Notes: a model not told the origin generated them from the letters alone. A stretch of 64,000 nucleotides of DNA from Kappaphycus alvarezii (GCA_002205965.3 NADL03000784.1:248001-312000); one strand, 5' to 3'; shown: positions 37,011 to 48,905, counted from the first letter of the stretch. Program-made: numbers and translations.

Positions 37011-39222
37011 ACAATTTTGACATTGGACGAAATGTGAGTTCGAGCTGCTGCTACTTATTGACAGAGAATTAGATCTTGAGCAGGAGTGAAATTTTGTCTA
37101 AGGTCGGAGTTCTACTCCTAAAATGTATGTAAGTTCACACAAGAGGAGAGAACATCGATGTATTGGGTCGTTGAAAGAGTTTCTTGCGTGTTGGACAGAA
37201 GACAAACCAAGTCTGAGGCGGAGGCAACGTTTCAATGCAATGGTATTTCCATGATGTTGAGAGGGCAAGCAGTGCAGAGCATTTTTTTCGTTGCGCATGT
37301 TATTGTTCAGTTACTGGAATCGCATTCCTTGTTTTTGGCGCAAATCATTGCTCGCGAAAAGCAGAATCAACTTCACTAAAAACTGGAAATTCTGCAATGT
37401 TCGTCACGGCCGAATGGCAGAATTATGCAATTTGCATGACAATTTTACACGTGTAAAAGAACCAATGCAGAGTTCTGGTCGACTTTTCTTATCGTAAACT
37501 CCGTATTATCAATTCATAGCTTAAAATATGCAAAGGAATCCTTTAAATTAATCTTAGAGTATAACTCAACAGCTTTATATATACGCTTCAAGGTATTTTA
37601 TAATTACTTCATGCTTCGGTATGCCGAAATGCTTGGGAAGTACAGTACTGCACCAGTACAATTCTCAAGTTCTAATTCTGCAATTTGAAGACCGTGAGGA
37701 CGACCAAGGTAAAAGTAGTCTTGTGACCTTTTTTTCTTGTTGGCGACGGCCGTGTGCCGACGATATTCAATTTTTTTCTTGTCAGTTACCGAATGTATTA
37801 CTTTAAGTTTGACTGGCTTGGACTTGGTGCAACTGAAGCATGTTTGACAGTATAATAGTATCCCTGATATTGCTATGGCTGGATAATCCCTAGGCGGCAA
37901 TTGAGTTCTTAGAAAAAAACCCGTCGAAAAGGTTTCCGGAATTTGTCGTCGAGTACGTTCGAAAATGAAACTTGATGAAGGCGAATATAGTACCTTTGCA
38001 GCTAATCCAACATGCTGTATTGTCGTAGGTCAAAAAATTTCTTTGCATAGTTCCATAAGCAAAGTGGAGCATCTTGAAGGTATGCATATTGTCTAATAGG
38101 GCCTCTGAAGTCAGTGCAGGATAGATATCTAACTCGTCTACGAGGCGAAGAACGATGACTACTTAGGCCATTTCGAAGTGCATGGAAATATTCTCAGAAT
38201 CAGCCGAGGACTGGCTGCTTTTGATGGAACTGCAGTGAGATGTGATCACAGCATTTGATCAGAGCTCTAAAGTCTAGCACACCTATTGCGTGAACGCATT
38301 TTGTGATGCTTTTTTGGAAGTAATGGAAATTGGTTTCATTCAGTCTAACCGGATGGTACTTACGCTTAAGATCTACTCTAAGGAGCTACCATGATTTACA
38401 GTGGAGGAACTTCGACGCCCTATCCCAACGAGGCAGGCAGCCGCCTCTGAGCCAAGTGGACCGTGTAACCACCATTGTACTGACCAAATTGAACACCGCC
38501 CGCTGTGTCAACATTCCAATTTAATTTCCCTAATTTTAACTATTCCTCTATTTTAATGCTATTACGTCTCCTTTCTCCTCAAGAAAGCTCCGCAATACTC
38601 TCCTGCTTAGTCTATCGAAAATACTTCTACAGTGAGGCTATCTTTTGGCACGAACTAGCGGAACCCTCGGCCTTTAGCTTCGACTCTGGAATTCGGCATT
38701 CGGCCTGCGATCCCTCCGAATCGAGCCTGGCCGCGGACGTCCTGACTAACTCGTCACCCCCTTTTTTAATGAACGCTACTGCCCTCTGGGAATCTCACCC
38801 ACGCCCTCGACCTAGTTTGTACTAAATCACTCGGCTTGACTGTTTTATAGTGGCAATTATTCCCTCGCACTACAGTTTCTACCAAGCTCCAGTCTTCGAA
38901 AATCGCTATCCGTCTTCTAGAATCTCTCGTAATCCAGTTCTATGGTTCTTTGTTGTATTTTTAGGTCGAAAGCGATAACGCAGCCCATTTCCGTCTTTAA
39001 AAAATCTCTGTATATCATCTCCTAAGACTGATAGCGGTCTAACTCCTGGCGTGGTCTCTCACGCGAGTTGCACTTTAGGAAACAAGCGACTAGACATTCG
39101 TTAAAATAAACCGCCGCATCTGAGTTGTATTTGAGATACGCTCTGTCTTTGGCACAGTTTGAGTCATTCAGAGTCTGACCGGCACATTTGGGCAGGAGTC
39201 TTGGTACGGTATGTAAAAGAAC
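37011..39222. other. non-coding stretch, nothing recognised
   Basis: Frames on both strands (37098-37497, 37604-37900, 38330-38825) are short and without motifs. A TACAGTACTG word of the pentamer-repeat type occurs at 37641. The last few hundred bases may belong to the copia remnant that follows on the minus strand. Confidence 0.35.
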
Positions 39223-40730
39223 CTATGGTTCTGACGAGAAAGAAGGTATCACAGAGCTATTTTGGGCTGTAAAGGAGGTCGTCGGTTGTTTCATGGCCTG
39301 CTTCTCCGAGTTTCGCCGTCGCGAAGGATAGGTCTTCTTGGGATCTATCAGCGAGGCAGTGCAAGTCGTCGACCAGTTGGCGATATTTGGAGTGCTGGCT
39401 GTGAATGCATGGTTCCATTTGTTCTGGTGGTGGACAAGCGTGACTGACGGGTACGGGGTGATTTTGCTATTAGCCGATGCCATGCCGGCCTGCTTAAGGG
39501 TATGGAATGCGAGAGTGAGCTCCTGTAGGGAGACGTAGTTGTGCGAGACTCGTATCATCACCCAACCTATGCACATGGATGTGAACTTTTTTCGTTTGAG
39601 GTCGGCTCCATACTTGGCTTTCATGATTTGAATGAACTCGCCAAGAAGAGTATGGTAGTTGGTCGATACAGCGAAGTCGTCGCTGCAGTCAACGGTGAAG
39701 AGGAAGCACTGTTCGGGGCGTTTAACCGGTACAAAGGAGTCGGCTTCCGTGCTTGCATAAAAAGCGTCATCTAGGTACTGAAGTATGGGCATAAGGTATT
39801 ATTACGCTCCGGATTGCGTACCAAATAAGCCGAGGTTGAGTCGCTCGATTGCAAGAGATGAATCAACATGTTCGAATCTTTCATCGCTTCATTTAGTGCA
39901 CGAGAGTTGGTGAGGGATACAAATCAGCAAAGTTCCGTAACATAATCCTACTTTAGATAAAAGTGCTCTAAAATATGACAATTATGGGCGACGATGGCGA
40001 TGATCGTCCGGATTTACGTCCGGTTCTACATGGAGGCGGATGTTTCTCCTTGTCGTAGTGTATTTCAAGTTGCATTAGATCACTTCTAAACGAGGTTTGT
40101 GTCTTTTACATGAATATTGTCCCGGTTTTTACCATTTTTAGTCAAAAGAGAGCTTGACAGTGATGGAACGAGTGATGCCTTTCTGGGATGTTGAAGCCAT
40201 CTATAAACTCCGATTTGGTTCACTTCGTCGAGTTACAGGTCCCATACAGCTGCCCACCTTTGTAGTCTGGGTATTATTTAGCAGCTTCTGTTGTAAAGGA
40301 AGTTTGTTGGAATGATCAACGGCAGCGGGGGTGACGGATACCACGAGCCGCTTTTGCTTTAGAAATAGATCTGTAGGTCATGCGGAAGTGATTCCGTTGT
40401 CGACTCTATTGGTTTGATGGAGTGGAAGTCCAAGCTAGTTGCCGCCATAGGATCCGTTCGAGCCTCGTAAGGGTGGAAATCTGCCGCTCAACAGAATGAG
40501 ATTCTGGCGAGTTTATCTATGAAGGCAAACTGGCCGCCGTCCATGGGGTGGCGAAATTTGACCGGAACCCCCTTATACTCAACTTTGCTCCCCTCAAGGA
40601 TTCTCAGGACGTATCCTGCTTGTCCGAAGGCATGGAAGGAGTCGAGTAGTTCCGGGCTGCCAAACAAGCGCTTTCACCAGTTCTTCATGACAACAGAGGT
40701 TTTTAGAGTACTCTATTCACTGCAGTAAGT
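39223..40730 (-). pseudogene. copia element 3 fragment (integrase end and RT)
   Basis: Reading the minus strand from about 40690 gives LLDSFHAFGQAGYVLRILEG and VPVKFRHPMDGGQFAFID, the segment after the copia integrase core ('FG..GYV..', 'K..G..F'). The 189-codon frame 39792-39223 then carries the RT palm end: DCSDDFAVS (the Asp-pair region), EFIQIMKAKYGADLKRKKF, CIGWVMIRVSHNYVSLQEL, KQAGMASANSKITPYPS. Between these, 39800-40500 is heavily damaged. No LTRs were found. The fragment is a separate insertion, on the opposite strand from copia 1 and 2. Confidence 0.6.
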
Positions 40731-41930
40731 GTGTAATGCTTCTGTACAAAAGTTCCCGGCACCACTCTATCTGCAAGAATTTGCACGAGCTTGGCTGTAG
40801 GATTTCGATGAAGTATGAAGTACAGCACTGGCTTTTTAGGCCACAGTAATTTTCCACAAAATTATGGAGCTTCTCCGAAACCAAGGAATGCATCCTAAAA
40901 CTTTGCTGTCCAATTAAAAGGAATTTTGCTTTGCTTTGCTATGGAATTTGTATTTTGCATCCAGATTTGAGATGGAATTGAAATTTGAGCTCTGCAAGCC
41001 TGGTTTTCAAAGTCCTCGAAAACTGCTGAGCGTTTCACTCGGCGATCTTGAATCTACTCGTTTCAGAAAGAACAATTGCGTAATTTTTCTGATGATTGGT
41101 TTTCGATTCTTATTTAGGCCTGGTTGTGCTACTCGGTACGCAAGAACTATCCATACAGATTTTTTCGGGTTGCCCATGCATGATAGTGAGCAGTGCAGAG
41201 CCGTCTATTGTACTGTAAAAGGAAACTGTAATACTAAGCACACTGTAGATAGCGTTTACCATCGCATTTTACATTGAATAATATCCGAATACACCGTGTT
41301 TACAGTATGTAAATAAATAAATTGTAAGCATGAATGCCTCGTTGTGCTGGATGGTGCGCTTTAAGAACGAAGCTTTGGTTTCGGTTCTGGCACTATTGCA
41401 GCTACTCAGTGGCATAATTCGAGAAATAAGCGGGCAAATCATAAAGCACCTAAAGAAATAAACTGCAAGGGTGAGTCAATTAACTGACTTTAGTGAAACT
41501 ACTTGCGACAGGAATTTCAACTGTTATTATTATTTATAGAATGAACATCCCGAAATAGGAGAAGCGAATATTCTATGAGACACCCACGCGCGAGTTTAAT
41601 GATATTTCAAATTACTAATTATATTAGAATAGAGTACGTTGCAGTGCCTTACTGCAGTAGTAGGAGCCATGTAGAAATTGTAAATACCTATTTCAATATT
41701 ACCAAGAAGAGCAAGAAGATATATCCCCACAACACACATCCGCAATACCTCCTCTCAATTTCCTTCCCTCACGAACGCCTGAAGGGCACTCAATGCTAAT
41801 CCGCTATCGAGACCAGAAGAATTCAGACGCTGGGGCGCGAATAGTTGCGAAAGCCACGAGCGCCGGTGCTTTTGTCCTTTGGTACGACGATGTAGGCGAA
41901 GGGAGTGACTCCAAAGGTGAATAAGTAGAG
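40731..41930. other. AT-rich spacer, nothing recognised
   Basis: Only short frames without motifs (40936-41277, 41575-41799). No RNA gene or structured repeat is visible. Confidence 0.35.
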
Positions 41931-41939
41931 AAAATAGTG

Positions 41940-42300
41940 GTTTGCTGATGGTCCGAGGAAGAAGAAGCGTCGCATGACTAACCACGGGCAGGTATATGAA
42001 GGAGAGATGGAGCGGTTTTTCAGTCTATTGAAGGACAGCGAAAAGGCGCAGTGCGTACTGGAAGGGGAGAAACTAAGTTTGGAGCAGCTTCGGTTCGAGG
42101 CTGAGGAGAGACGAGAAGATGACCATGAAGATAGGCGTTGCGAGAGAGAAGAGCATCGCAAGGAGCGAGTGGAGGAACGTGAGGCTCGCGATCGGCTGGA
42201 GCTCCAAAAGTTGAAGCGTATGATGGAGGTGCTCAAGGACCAGACTTCGAAGAGAGTTCGTCCGTGCCCCTGCGTGGTGCCTGCCCATAGAAGTCGATAG
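41940..42300 (+). pseudogene. Myb/SANT-like partner protein, C-terminal part, Harbinger locus 2
   Basis: The frame 41974-42300 begins right after a basic GPRKKKRR tract that could be a nuclear signal and continues as a highly charged coiled coil: EKLSLEQLRFEAEERRED, EREEHRKERVEEREARDRLE, LKRMMEVLKDQTSK. This matches the C-terminal helix of the Myb-like second protein of PIF/Harbinger elements and resembles the remnant at locus 1. An in-frame TAG at about 41936 cuts off the DNA-binding half, so only the tail is readable. It ends 120 bp from the convergent transposase. Confidence 0.5.
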
Positions 42301-42422
42301 GCAGGCAACACGTAAATTAGTTCACTGCTTATGGGACAGGTAAGCTTAAAGAAGCAGTGCCGTGCACTTGAAGTACTGAGACACTGTTACAGGATAATGG
42401 CAGTTTCGAATGTTCTGCAGAA

Positions 42423-43372
42423 TCACAGCAGCTGTGTAGAGAAGCCCATTGCCTTCTCCTCTGTGCGATTTTTTCTCTCGAAGTCAAAGAATGTCCAGTA
42501 AAGCTTCACTTCCTTGTAAGACCATTCCACCGTAACTCGAACGATTGAGATGTTCTTTTTTGTAGCCCGTTGCACAACCGTAAGGTGTACTCCCTGGAAC
42601 AAGACGTCCACCATATCGCGGAGGTTTTGGCCACTATCCGTGTGCACGTAGTACTGCAATTTGTCCACGTTCAGCACTTCCCATAGCTGCTTTTCGATTT
42701 TACTTCTAACATACAGGGCCCAGTCCTGCCTACTTCCGGCTCTTTGACCGTGCGCATGGATGATAAGCCCGTCCGGCGTAGTCAAGGATTGATACATGAG
42801 TGCGTGTTTATGTTGAGACCGTTTTAGGCGCATTTTTGCTCGTCGTTCTTCCCCGGTCCCGCAATACCAATAACAGTCCCGTCCATAAATCCAACACAAC
42901 TATCAAGCGCTGGACACTTGTTGCTGATGGCGGCGGCGTACTTCATCTCTTGTAGCTCAAATGAGTCCCCGTCCAGATAGGTGATCAGAAGATGCTCGCG
43001 TGCAAGAAGTAATCGTCGCAAATCTTCCCAAAATGTCTAGTTCATGTGCGAAGGGTGCATACGGAAGAGGTCAACAATATCCGTCCGTCTACATGGCGAG
43101 TCCAATTGACCCAGTACAATCAGCGTAGTAAGCTCAGCAGATGTCCGGTACCTGTTGATTGATGTTCTCTTCTTCCACGGAGGCCACGCCAGGGCCTGAA
43201 CAACGCGGTACAAATCAGAGCGCGTGAAACGGAAGGCGGATAGAAATTCAAAGGCATCCATATGTTCTGTGGTGTCAATCCAAGACGTGCTATATATACA
43301 CGCGACTCTGCGCGCGAAAATATTCCATTCATTGGTGCGATAATAGAGCCTGGACAAATCATAATGGAGCAT
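42423..43372 (-). pseudogene. PIF/Harbinger transposase, locus 2 (nearly complete)
   Basis: Minus-strand pieces 43372-43037, 43021-42824 and 42899-42423 form one DDE_Tnp_4 transposase. The N-terminal part has RFTRSDLYRVVQAL and LGQLDSPCRRTDIVDLF. After an in-frame TAG, TFWEDLRRLLLAREHL leads to the first catalytic block, CVGFMDGTVIGIAGPG. A -1 frame change then gives HKHALMYQSLTTPDGLI, WALYVRSKIEKQLWEV, the second Asp in YYVHTDSGQNLRDMVDVL, and the Glu in VRVTVEWSYKEVKLYWTF. So the D, D and E regions are all preserved, with only one stop and one frameshift before the conserved end. This is a far better preserved copy than locus 1. Confidence 0.85.
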
Positions 43373-44076
43373 GATGCTCTCCAGTCAGCGGCGGACAAAT
43401 GTGGATTGTCGTTGCCGTCGATTACGTCGACGAAAAAGGATAAAGCAGATGGCCTCCTAGGAAGATTTCCTTCGGCGGACGAGATGCCTTGCGTGATCTT
43501 TGAGACGATGATACATCCTGCTCAGCAGCCGAAAAGTTGCATCTACAGAGTTGCCCAGTATTGTTCATATACGTATCTATGACTATTGTGCACCTTTCGT
43601 ACTTTAATGTGATTAATCATTTTTTACGGAAAGGTGGCATTTCCAGGTCATCACCTTCTTTACACGTGTAAATCGTTTACGCACAGCTACCAGCTCATAT
43701 TTTATAGCGTAAGCCCTGAAGTGATTTCGTTTTTTCAAGATAACTGAATTAATGAAAATTCATAACGTTTGTTACCAATAACAATTGCCGACTAAATATT
43801 ACTGTAACCCAAATGTTATGACTGCGAAAAAAATATACATGGTTGATCATCTGAAAAAAGCCGTGTCATTCAGTAAGCACTTAGTCTCTGCCCGAAAGAT
43901 CAATTCATCACAGCGAAGAATTCATCAAGAATCCTAAAGAAAGTTTTCTCGTCTTTGCGATGGCAAGAAAACTCAAATGTTTGCAAGATTCCAAATAATG
44001 AAAACAGACATACAAAAAGTCCCCAATTAAGCACTCTTACTTTACTAATAAACTAAGAGAACAATACACAATCACT

Positions 44077-44228
44077 TTAAAAGGCCCTTCAATCCTTTCT
44101 GGATATGTTTTTCTTAAAAAAAGAGAGATCAGACTCTCATTTGCGCCATCAAGCATTTGCGCCATCAAATCCAATCTTCAGTCAGCTGTATGAAAATGTG
44201 TCGGCTGCATAATTATTAATACTTAAAA
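44077..44228 (+). repeat. direct repeat A
   Basis: About 150 bp resembling 45295-45446 in the same orientation. Shared blocks are GCCCTTCA near the start, AAGAGAGATCAGA, CTCATTTGC, CATTTGCGC-ATCAA, and the TTAATA/TAATCATACTTA-type end. It contains an internal 16-bp tandem (CATTTGCGCCATCAAG, then CATTTGCGCCATCAAA). Confidence 0.65.
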
Positions 44229-45294
44229 GGCCCTATTACAATCGCTAAGTTTTAGGATCACGCATATCATTAAGTTGACTGAGCGGAAACATGCTCATAA
44301 AGAATTCAAATGGCGAGAAAGCGCAAAGGTAAGAGTATTACTAGAGTAGCCAATTATCCTGCAGCTTTTTTCGGAAACATTTTCATTAACAGGAGTGAAA
44401 ACCTCCTGATTGGTCCAAAATCGCTATTGATCATTTTCAGTTGCATCTGATTGGTTCACTATTCACTTATCCGAGTTCTCATTTTAGGCAGATGAAAACG
44501 ATTGTGAAGCAATTAAATATTGATTTTCGCGTTGGACCTGTTCAACCTCCGCCAAAACGTCTTTTGGAGGTAGCCCCACCTTTACATTTGACAACATCAA
44601 GCGTGACTGTCTTGATACGGTCGCCTATCTTCCTGCTTGCTTCCACTGACTTCCCCATTCGCCCACTTAAAATGTCAATATGAACTACGATGAAGGTTCT
44701 AGAGAACAATTTCGTCTTCCAGCCGACCAATATAGGCACTCACATTATGCCACTGAAGTATCAGGGGAAGCGCGGCAATTAATTAGATTTCCTGGAACAG
44801 TTCGTCGATACAAGTTTTCCGAAAAAGGAGGGAAAATATAGGATTACGGTGCAAAGGAATATTTTCCTGCGCAGAGCAAAGTTGCAATTCTCGAAAAGAT
44901 TGTTTTGATCGAGAATCCCCATGTTTTAGTAAAAACCTGGGGCCTAATAAAAGTCGGATAAAAAAGCTTTGTATTTCAAAAACTTGTGCTAATTTTTGTC
45001 TTTAAATGAAGATTAATGTATTCATATGAGAATAATGGTCCTATAGACACAAGGGGATGCCGCTGCATTGGATACCGGTTTGATTTTTCAGGGACCCTCA
45101 AAAACATACATTGACGTTATTGCACTTTTCAGCCGTCGCCTGGAGATGTCCTTAATCTAGTGAAACCCACTACCTGCAGGTAGAAAGTTTTTGAGCGAAT
45201 TGAAATATCGAAGTCCCCAAAGATATCCAAAAATTATATCGTAACTCCTAATTTCTTTTTTAATCAATAAGAAATAAATACGCTGTCATATTGC

Positions 45295-45446
45295 TTCAAA
45301 AGCCCTTCATTTCTCTCTGGAGAGGTTATTTCCTTAAAGAGAGATCAGATACTCATTTGCAATATCAAACATTTGCGCTATCAACCCCGATATTCAGACA
45401 GATGTATTAAAATTAGTTGCCTGAATAATTAATCATACTTATAAAA
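45295..45446 (+). repeat. direct repeat B
   Basis: Second member of the pair, 1.2 kb downstream of the first. The pair could be solo-type LTRs of an unrecognised short element, or copies of a small non-autonomous transposon. No clear TG...CA ends or flanking duplication were seen. Confidence 0.65.
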
Positions 45447-46349
45447 AAATTGGTCATCTGCGTAATTACTCATACTTTCAAAAAGGAGTTATTCCAGGGC
45501 ACCTCGAATAATTGGTTCATTTCTAGTTATAGCCAATATATTATATCAGTTGGAACGACCTCTACCGCGACCACGTCATAGTGCGCCATTCAAACCGAAT
45601 ATGATCCGTCGTGATCGAGGGAAGAATATGTTGGGGCTGTTATGGACGATTTGGAATGTGGGAGGCGCTTCGGCGAAGTACTGTACTCGCCTGGTGAGAA
45701 CGGGGGAAGCTCAAAGGTTACGAGAGGAGAACAGCGGCAAGGGAATTAGTCAGAGGGTTGGAAAGGTCGGAGGTGCGGGGGTCGACTTATAAATGTGCCA
45801 CACAAGTACTGTTTCGTACCTTGTTCGCACTGTATACCACCCGACACCCACACGTAGCACACGTGTCTGCTTCTAGAATCTTCGCTGGTACTGTACTGAA
45901 GCCTGTTTATTCTTATACTGTACAGTGCGTTATAAAACACCCCTAGCGAGGGGGAGAGTAGAGGGAGAGAAGGGCACTACAACATCAACACTTTTCCAAA
46001 ATCTGGCACTCTACCACCTCCTATCTCCGATACCCATCACGCCTTCCTCCGAGTCACTCTCCCTTCCCGTAACTCGCGCGCGACCCTACACTCGCGCCCT
46101 CAACATGGGTGTGTTTCCCTAAGGTTTTGTAATGATTTATGGAAGCATGTGTTGGGGCTGGAGTATGTTGCCCCAACGTATGCGTCCGTCGATCACTACA
46201 GAAGCTTGGGGAAGGAAGCATATGTTGGCACTATACCCAGTCCCAAGATATGGTTCCATCAATCACTGCGAAACCCCAATCGCGCGCTGGACTCTTTACC
46301 TTTCATCCCGCACTCTCCCGCTCACCGCATTCCACCTTCACACCCAATC

Positions 46350-46850
46350 ACACCCTTCGAGGCGTTTCATTCACAGTCATCTCCCCACTTCACCACTGCG
46401 TACAACGCGACCCCTTCCCAACGCTTCGCTCTTGGCCGATTCGTCATGACCACTTGTTGACGGCATTTCGCTCAACCCTCCAACCCCTCTCCCCTTAACT
46501 ACTGCACCACCACTCCAACCGACTTTCCCAGAAGCACCATATCCTCCGCTCTTCACATCAGAACCCTTACCTACATCCACACATCTTGGCCCTCAACCAG
46601 CACCCCTTTGACGCGTTTCGTCCACAATCATCTCCCCGCTTCACCACTGCGTACGATGGAACCCCTTCCCAACGCTTCGCTCTTGGCCGATTCGTCATGA
46701 CCAACTGTTGACGGCGTTTCCTCCCACCCTCCCACCCTTTCCCCTTAATCACTGCACCACCACTCCAACCCACTTTCCCGGAACCGCTACATCCTCCGCT
46801 CTCCACATCCGAACACTCTCCCGCATTCCCACACCTTGACCCTCAACCAG
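46350..46850 (+). repeat. 250-bp tandem duplication
   Basis: Two C-rich units repeat with a period of 250-251 bp. For example CACCACTGCGTAC recurs at 46391 and 46642, GCTCTTGGCCGATTCGTCATG recurs once per unit, and CCTCAACCAG ends each unit (46591 and 46841). Units differ by scattered substitutions, so the duplication is not recent. It lies directly upstream of the C2H2 gene and may overlap its promoter or leader. Confidence 0.8.
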
Positions 46851-46902
46851 CCCCGCAGCCACGCCCCCCTCTCCCCTTCTCCTCCCATTCCCCCCCCAAC
46901 TC

Positions 46903-47397
46903 ATGCCGTGGACCCATACAAACCCACCCCCGAGACCCCCCCCTAATCTTTCACCCCTACATCGCAACCCCCCCCTCAAACGCTACCGTTGCGGCTCTTG
47001 TGGCCAACGTTTCACCACCCTCGACGCCCGTCGCCAAAACACAAAGCAACACCACCCCAAGCGCTTCGTATGTACCTCATGCTCCAACGCTTTCTTCCGT
47101 CGATGGGACCTCGAAAAACACAGCCTCATCATCCACGAGCGCAAGTGACCGTACAGATGCGAATTGTGTCAGCTGGCGTTCGGTCAGGGACACCACTTGG
47201 TGAGGCATAAACGGGTTGTGCATGAGAAGAAACGGCCGCATGGTTGTTCGATGCGGTTTGGACACAAGGATCATCTTGGTAATCATGAAGAGTCGGTGCA
47301 TGGGAAGGGGAAGGTTTTACAGGCCCGCTGTGTGATACCAAGTGTGTGGAAAAGGGGGGCTCGAGGTGCACTTGGAGACGGAACATTCGGTAAATGA
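46903..47397 (+). CDS. C2H2 zinc-finger protein with in-frame TGA
   Basis: The frame from the ATG at 46903 encodes a Pro-rich start and tandem C2H2 fingers. Finger 1, YRCGSCGQRFTTLDARR with a weak His pair, is degenerate. Finger 2, FVCTSCSNAFFRRWDLEKH then IIH, is complete. TGA at 47146-47148 stops the frame, but the same frame goes straight on with finger 3 (YRCELCQLAFGQGHHLVRH then VVH), complete, and a finger 4 that lacks its second Cys. The stop lies in the finger linker: HERK-stop-PYRC against HEKKRPHGC in the next linker, so it replaces an Arg and a CGA to TGA change is the simplest cause. C2H2 proteins usually bind DNA; targets are unknown. It is either a pseudogene, a short two-finger protein, or a read-through case (the base after TGA is C). 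Confidence 0.6.
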
Positions 47398-47639
47398 GTG
47401 TTAGGGCTCTGGCGGCGGGGATACGCAGCCGGTTAGTTTGAAAGGGATTTTGCAAATGTGAGGGTTAGGGGGTGGAGAGGGTGGTCTGTGGTTGCTGGTT
47501 GTGGGTGGTTCGTGGGTCTTTCAGAGAGATGTATAAGATGTGTAGTGCGTCAGGCCCGCAACCAACTAATTGACACTGAGCTGCTGAGTAGTAGGACCTG
47601 TTCACTTCTCTACTCTTCCCTAGTTCTTCCTCCAACGCT

Positions 47640-48905
47640 CCTACAAATTCTCGACCCAGTCGCCGCCATAGAGCAAGCCGCCAAGGCCAAGGCCAAGGCG
47701 CGCCCGCCTTCTTGGGCACAAATTGTCAAGGCTCACACGAGCACTCGAGTTGCTACTGTCCCCTCCACCGTGCGCGATTTCTAACGACTGCTGACAGGAT
47801 CGCTTGATTCGGCCACCCCACCGCAAGATGAAACTCCAACACGCCAGCGTTGCGCCCCCACACCGAAAGCGTCTGTCGCCCTGAATGGTATGACAGGCTT
47901 ACCTCCGACATTGGCCCCCATGATGTCCACGCTGGCTTTCTCCGCACGTCCTCCAGGTAGAGGCGCCCTGCCGGCCTATGAAGATGCACAAGCAAGCTTG
48001 CTGATCGCAGCTGAGGAAGCTGGAGTATCCCTGCCCAAGCACGCACTCCTTACATCGGGAGATTGGACAATCGTAGTGCCCTACGTCGTGGACTCGCAAG
48101 ATCTCCTAAAAATACTCTGGGAGATCCCCAACATCTACCCTGGCGCTCGCCTTTCCACAAGCTCGCTTTCGGAGCTCATCGCCGAGCTCCAAAAAATCGA
48201 AAGTTGGCACTTGCGTCGCTGATGCGCGCGAAGTGGCAAAGCTCAGAACTGTGTCATCAGAGATCACAATGGAAAACAGGAAAGTCCTGGCGGGAGCAAT
48301 CACCCGCATCGTTGACGCAGTAGCAGCAACCCTCCCAAGAGGGATGCCTGTGTAGAAAACTTCATGACGAAGTAATACGCGGGATGCGAAAACCTCGCTC
48401 CCCAAAGATTGACTCAGACGCTGAAGCATCCATGGAGACTACTTCCGGACCTGAAATTCCCACTGCGACCAAAACTGATGCGGCCCCACACACCCAACCC
48501 GACCAACAAGAAAATGATGCGCCCTCAGAACCTGAGGATGCCATGCCACCCGCGACAGGCAAACCCTCCAAGCCCCAGAAAACTGCAGTACCCTCAGATG
48601 AACCTGAGGATGCCATGCCACCCGTGACAGGCAAAACCTCCGAGCCCCAGACAACTGCAGACCTAAAGCCTGCCAAGACAATCACCAGGGTCGCGTCACA
48701 ACAGAAGGGATCTGTCGCCCCACGGCCAAAGGACACCCACTCTAATCGTCCCGAGAACCCCTCTACCACGGCGACGGCGACGGAACAGCGTACAAACCAC
48801 ACCCGCGCCCCTTCCCAACGCATGCTAGACATGCAAACGAAGAAGGCAAAGCTCTTCCGTGGTCCTACTGCAGGAGACAAGGGAACTAAGGCATTCCGCA
48901 AATAG
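47640..48905 (+). pseudogene. LINE copy 1 ORF1 (Gag-like)
   Basis: Three pieces read in order: an Ala/Lys-rich start (AAIEQAAKAKAKARPPSW) ending at a stop at 47784; the same frame again from 47785 to 48222 (LPAYEDAQASLLIAAEEAGV, GDWTIVVPYVVDSQDLLKIL); then MENRKVLAGAITRIVDAVAA at about 48270. The 48384-48905 frame (173 codons) is basic and Pro/Thr-rich with two near-identical repeats (EPEDAMPPATGK and EPEDAMPPVTGK) and ends shortly before the RT ORF. No zinc knuckle is visible. It is an ORF1-type nucleic-acid-binding protein by position only, and I recognise no domain. Confidence 0.5.

Larger units (their letters stand above)
43400..46340. other. AT-rich spacer with a direct-repeat pair
   Basis: No conserved protein is visible. 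Small frames (44441-44683, 45550-45946) lack motifs. The stretch contains the two repeats at 44077-44228 and 45295-45446. TACTGTACTG-type words occur at 45680 and 45890. Sequence composition changes to C-rich near 45950 ahead of the zinc-finger locus. Confidence 0.4.
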
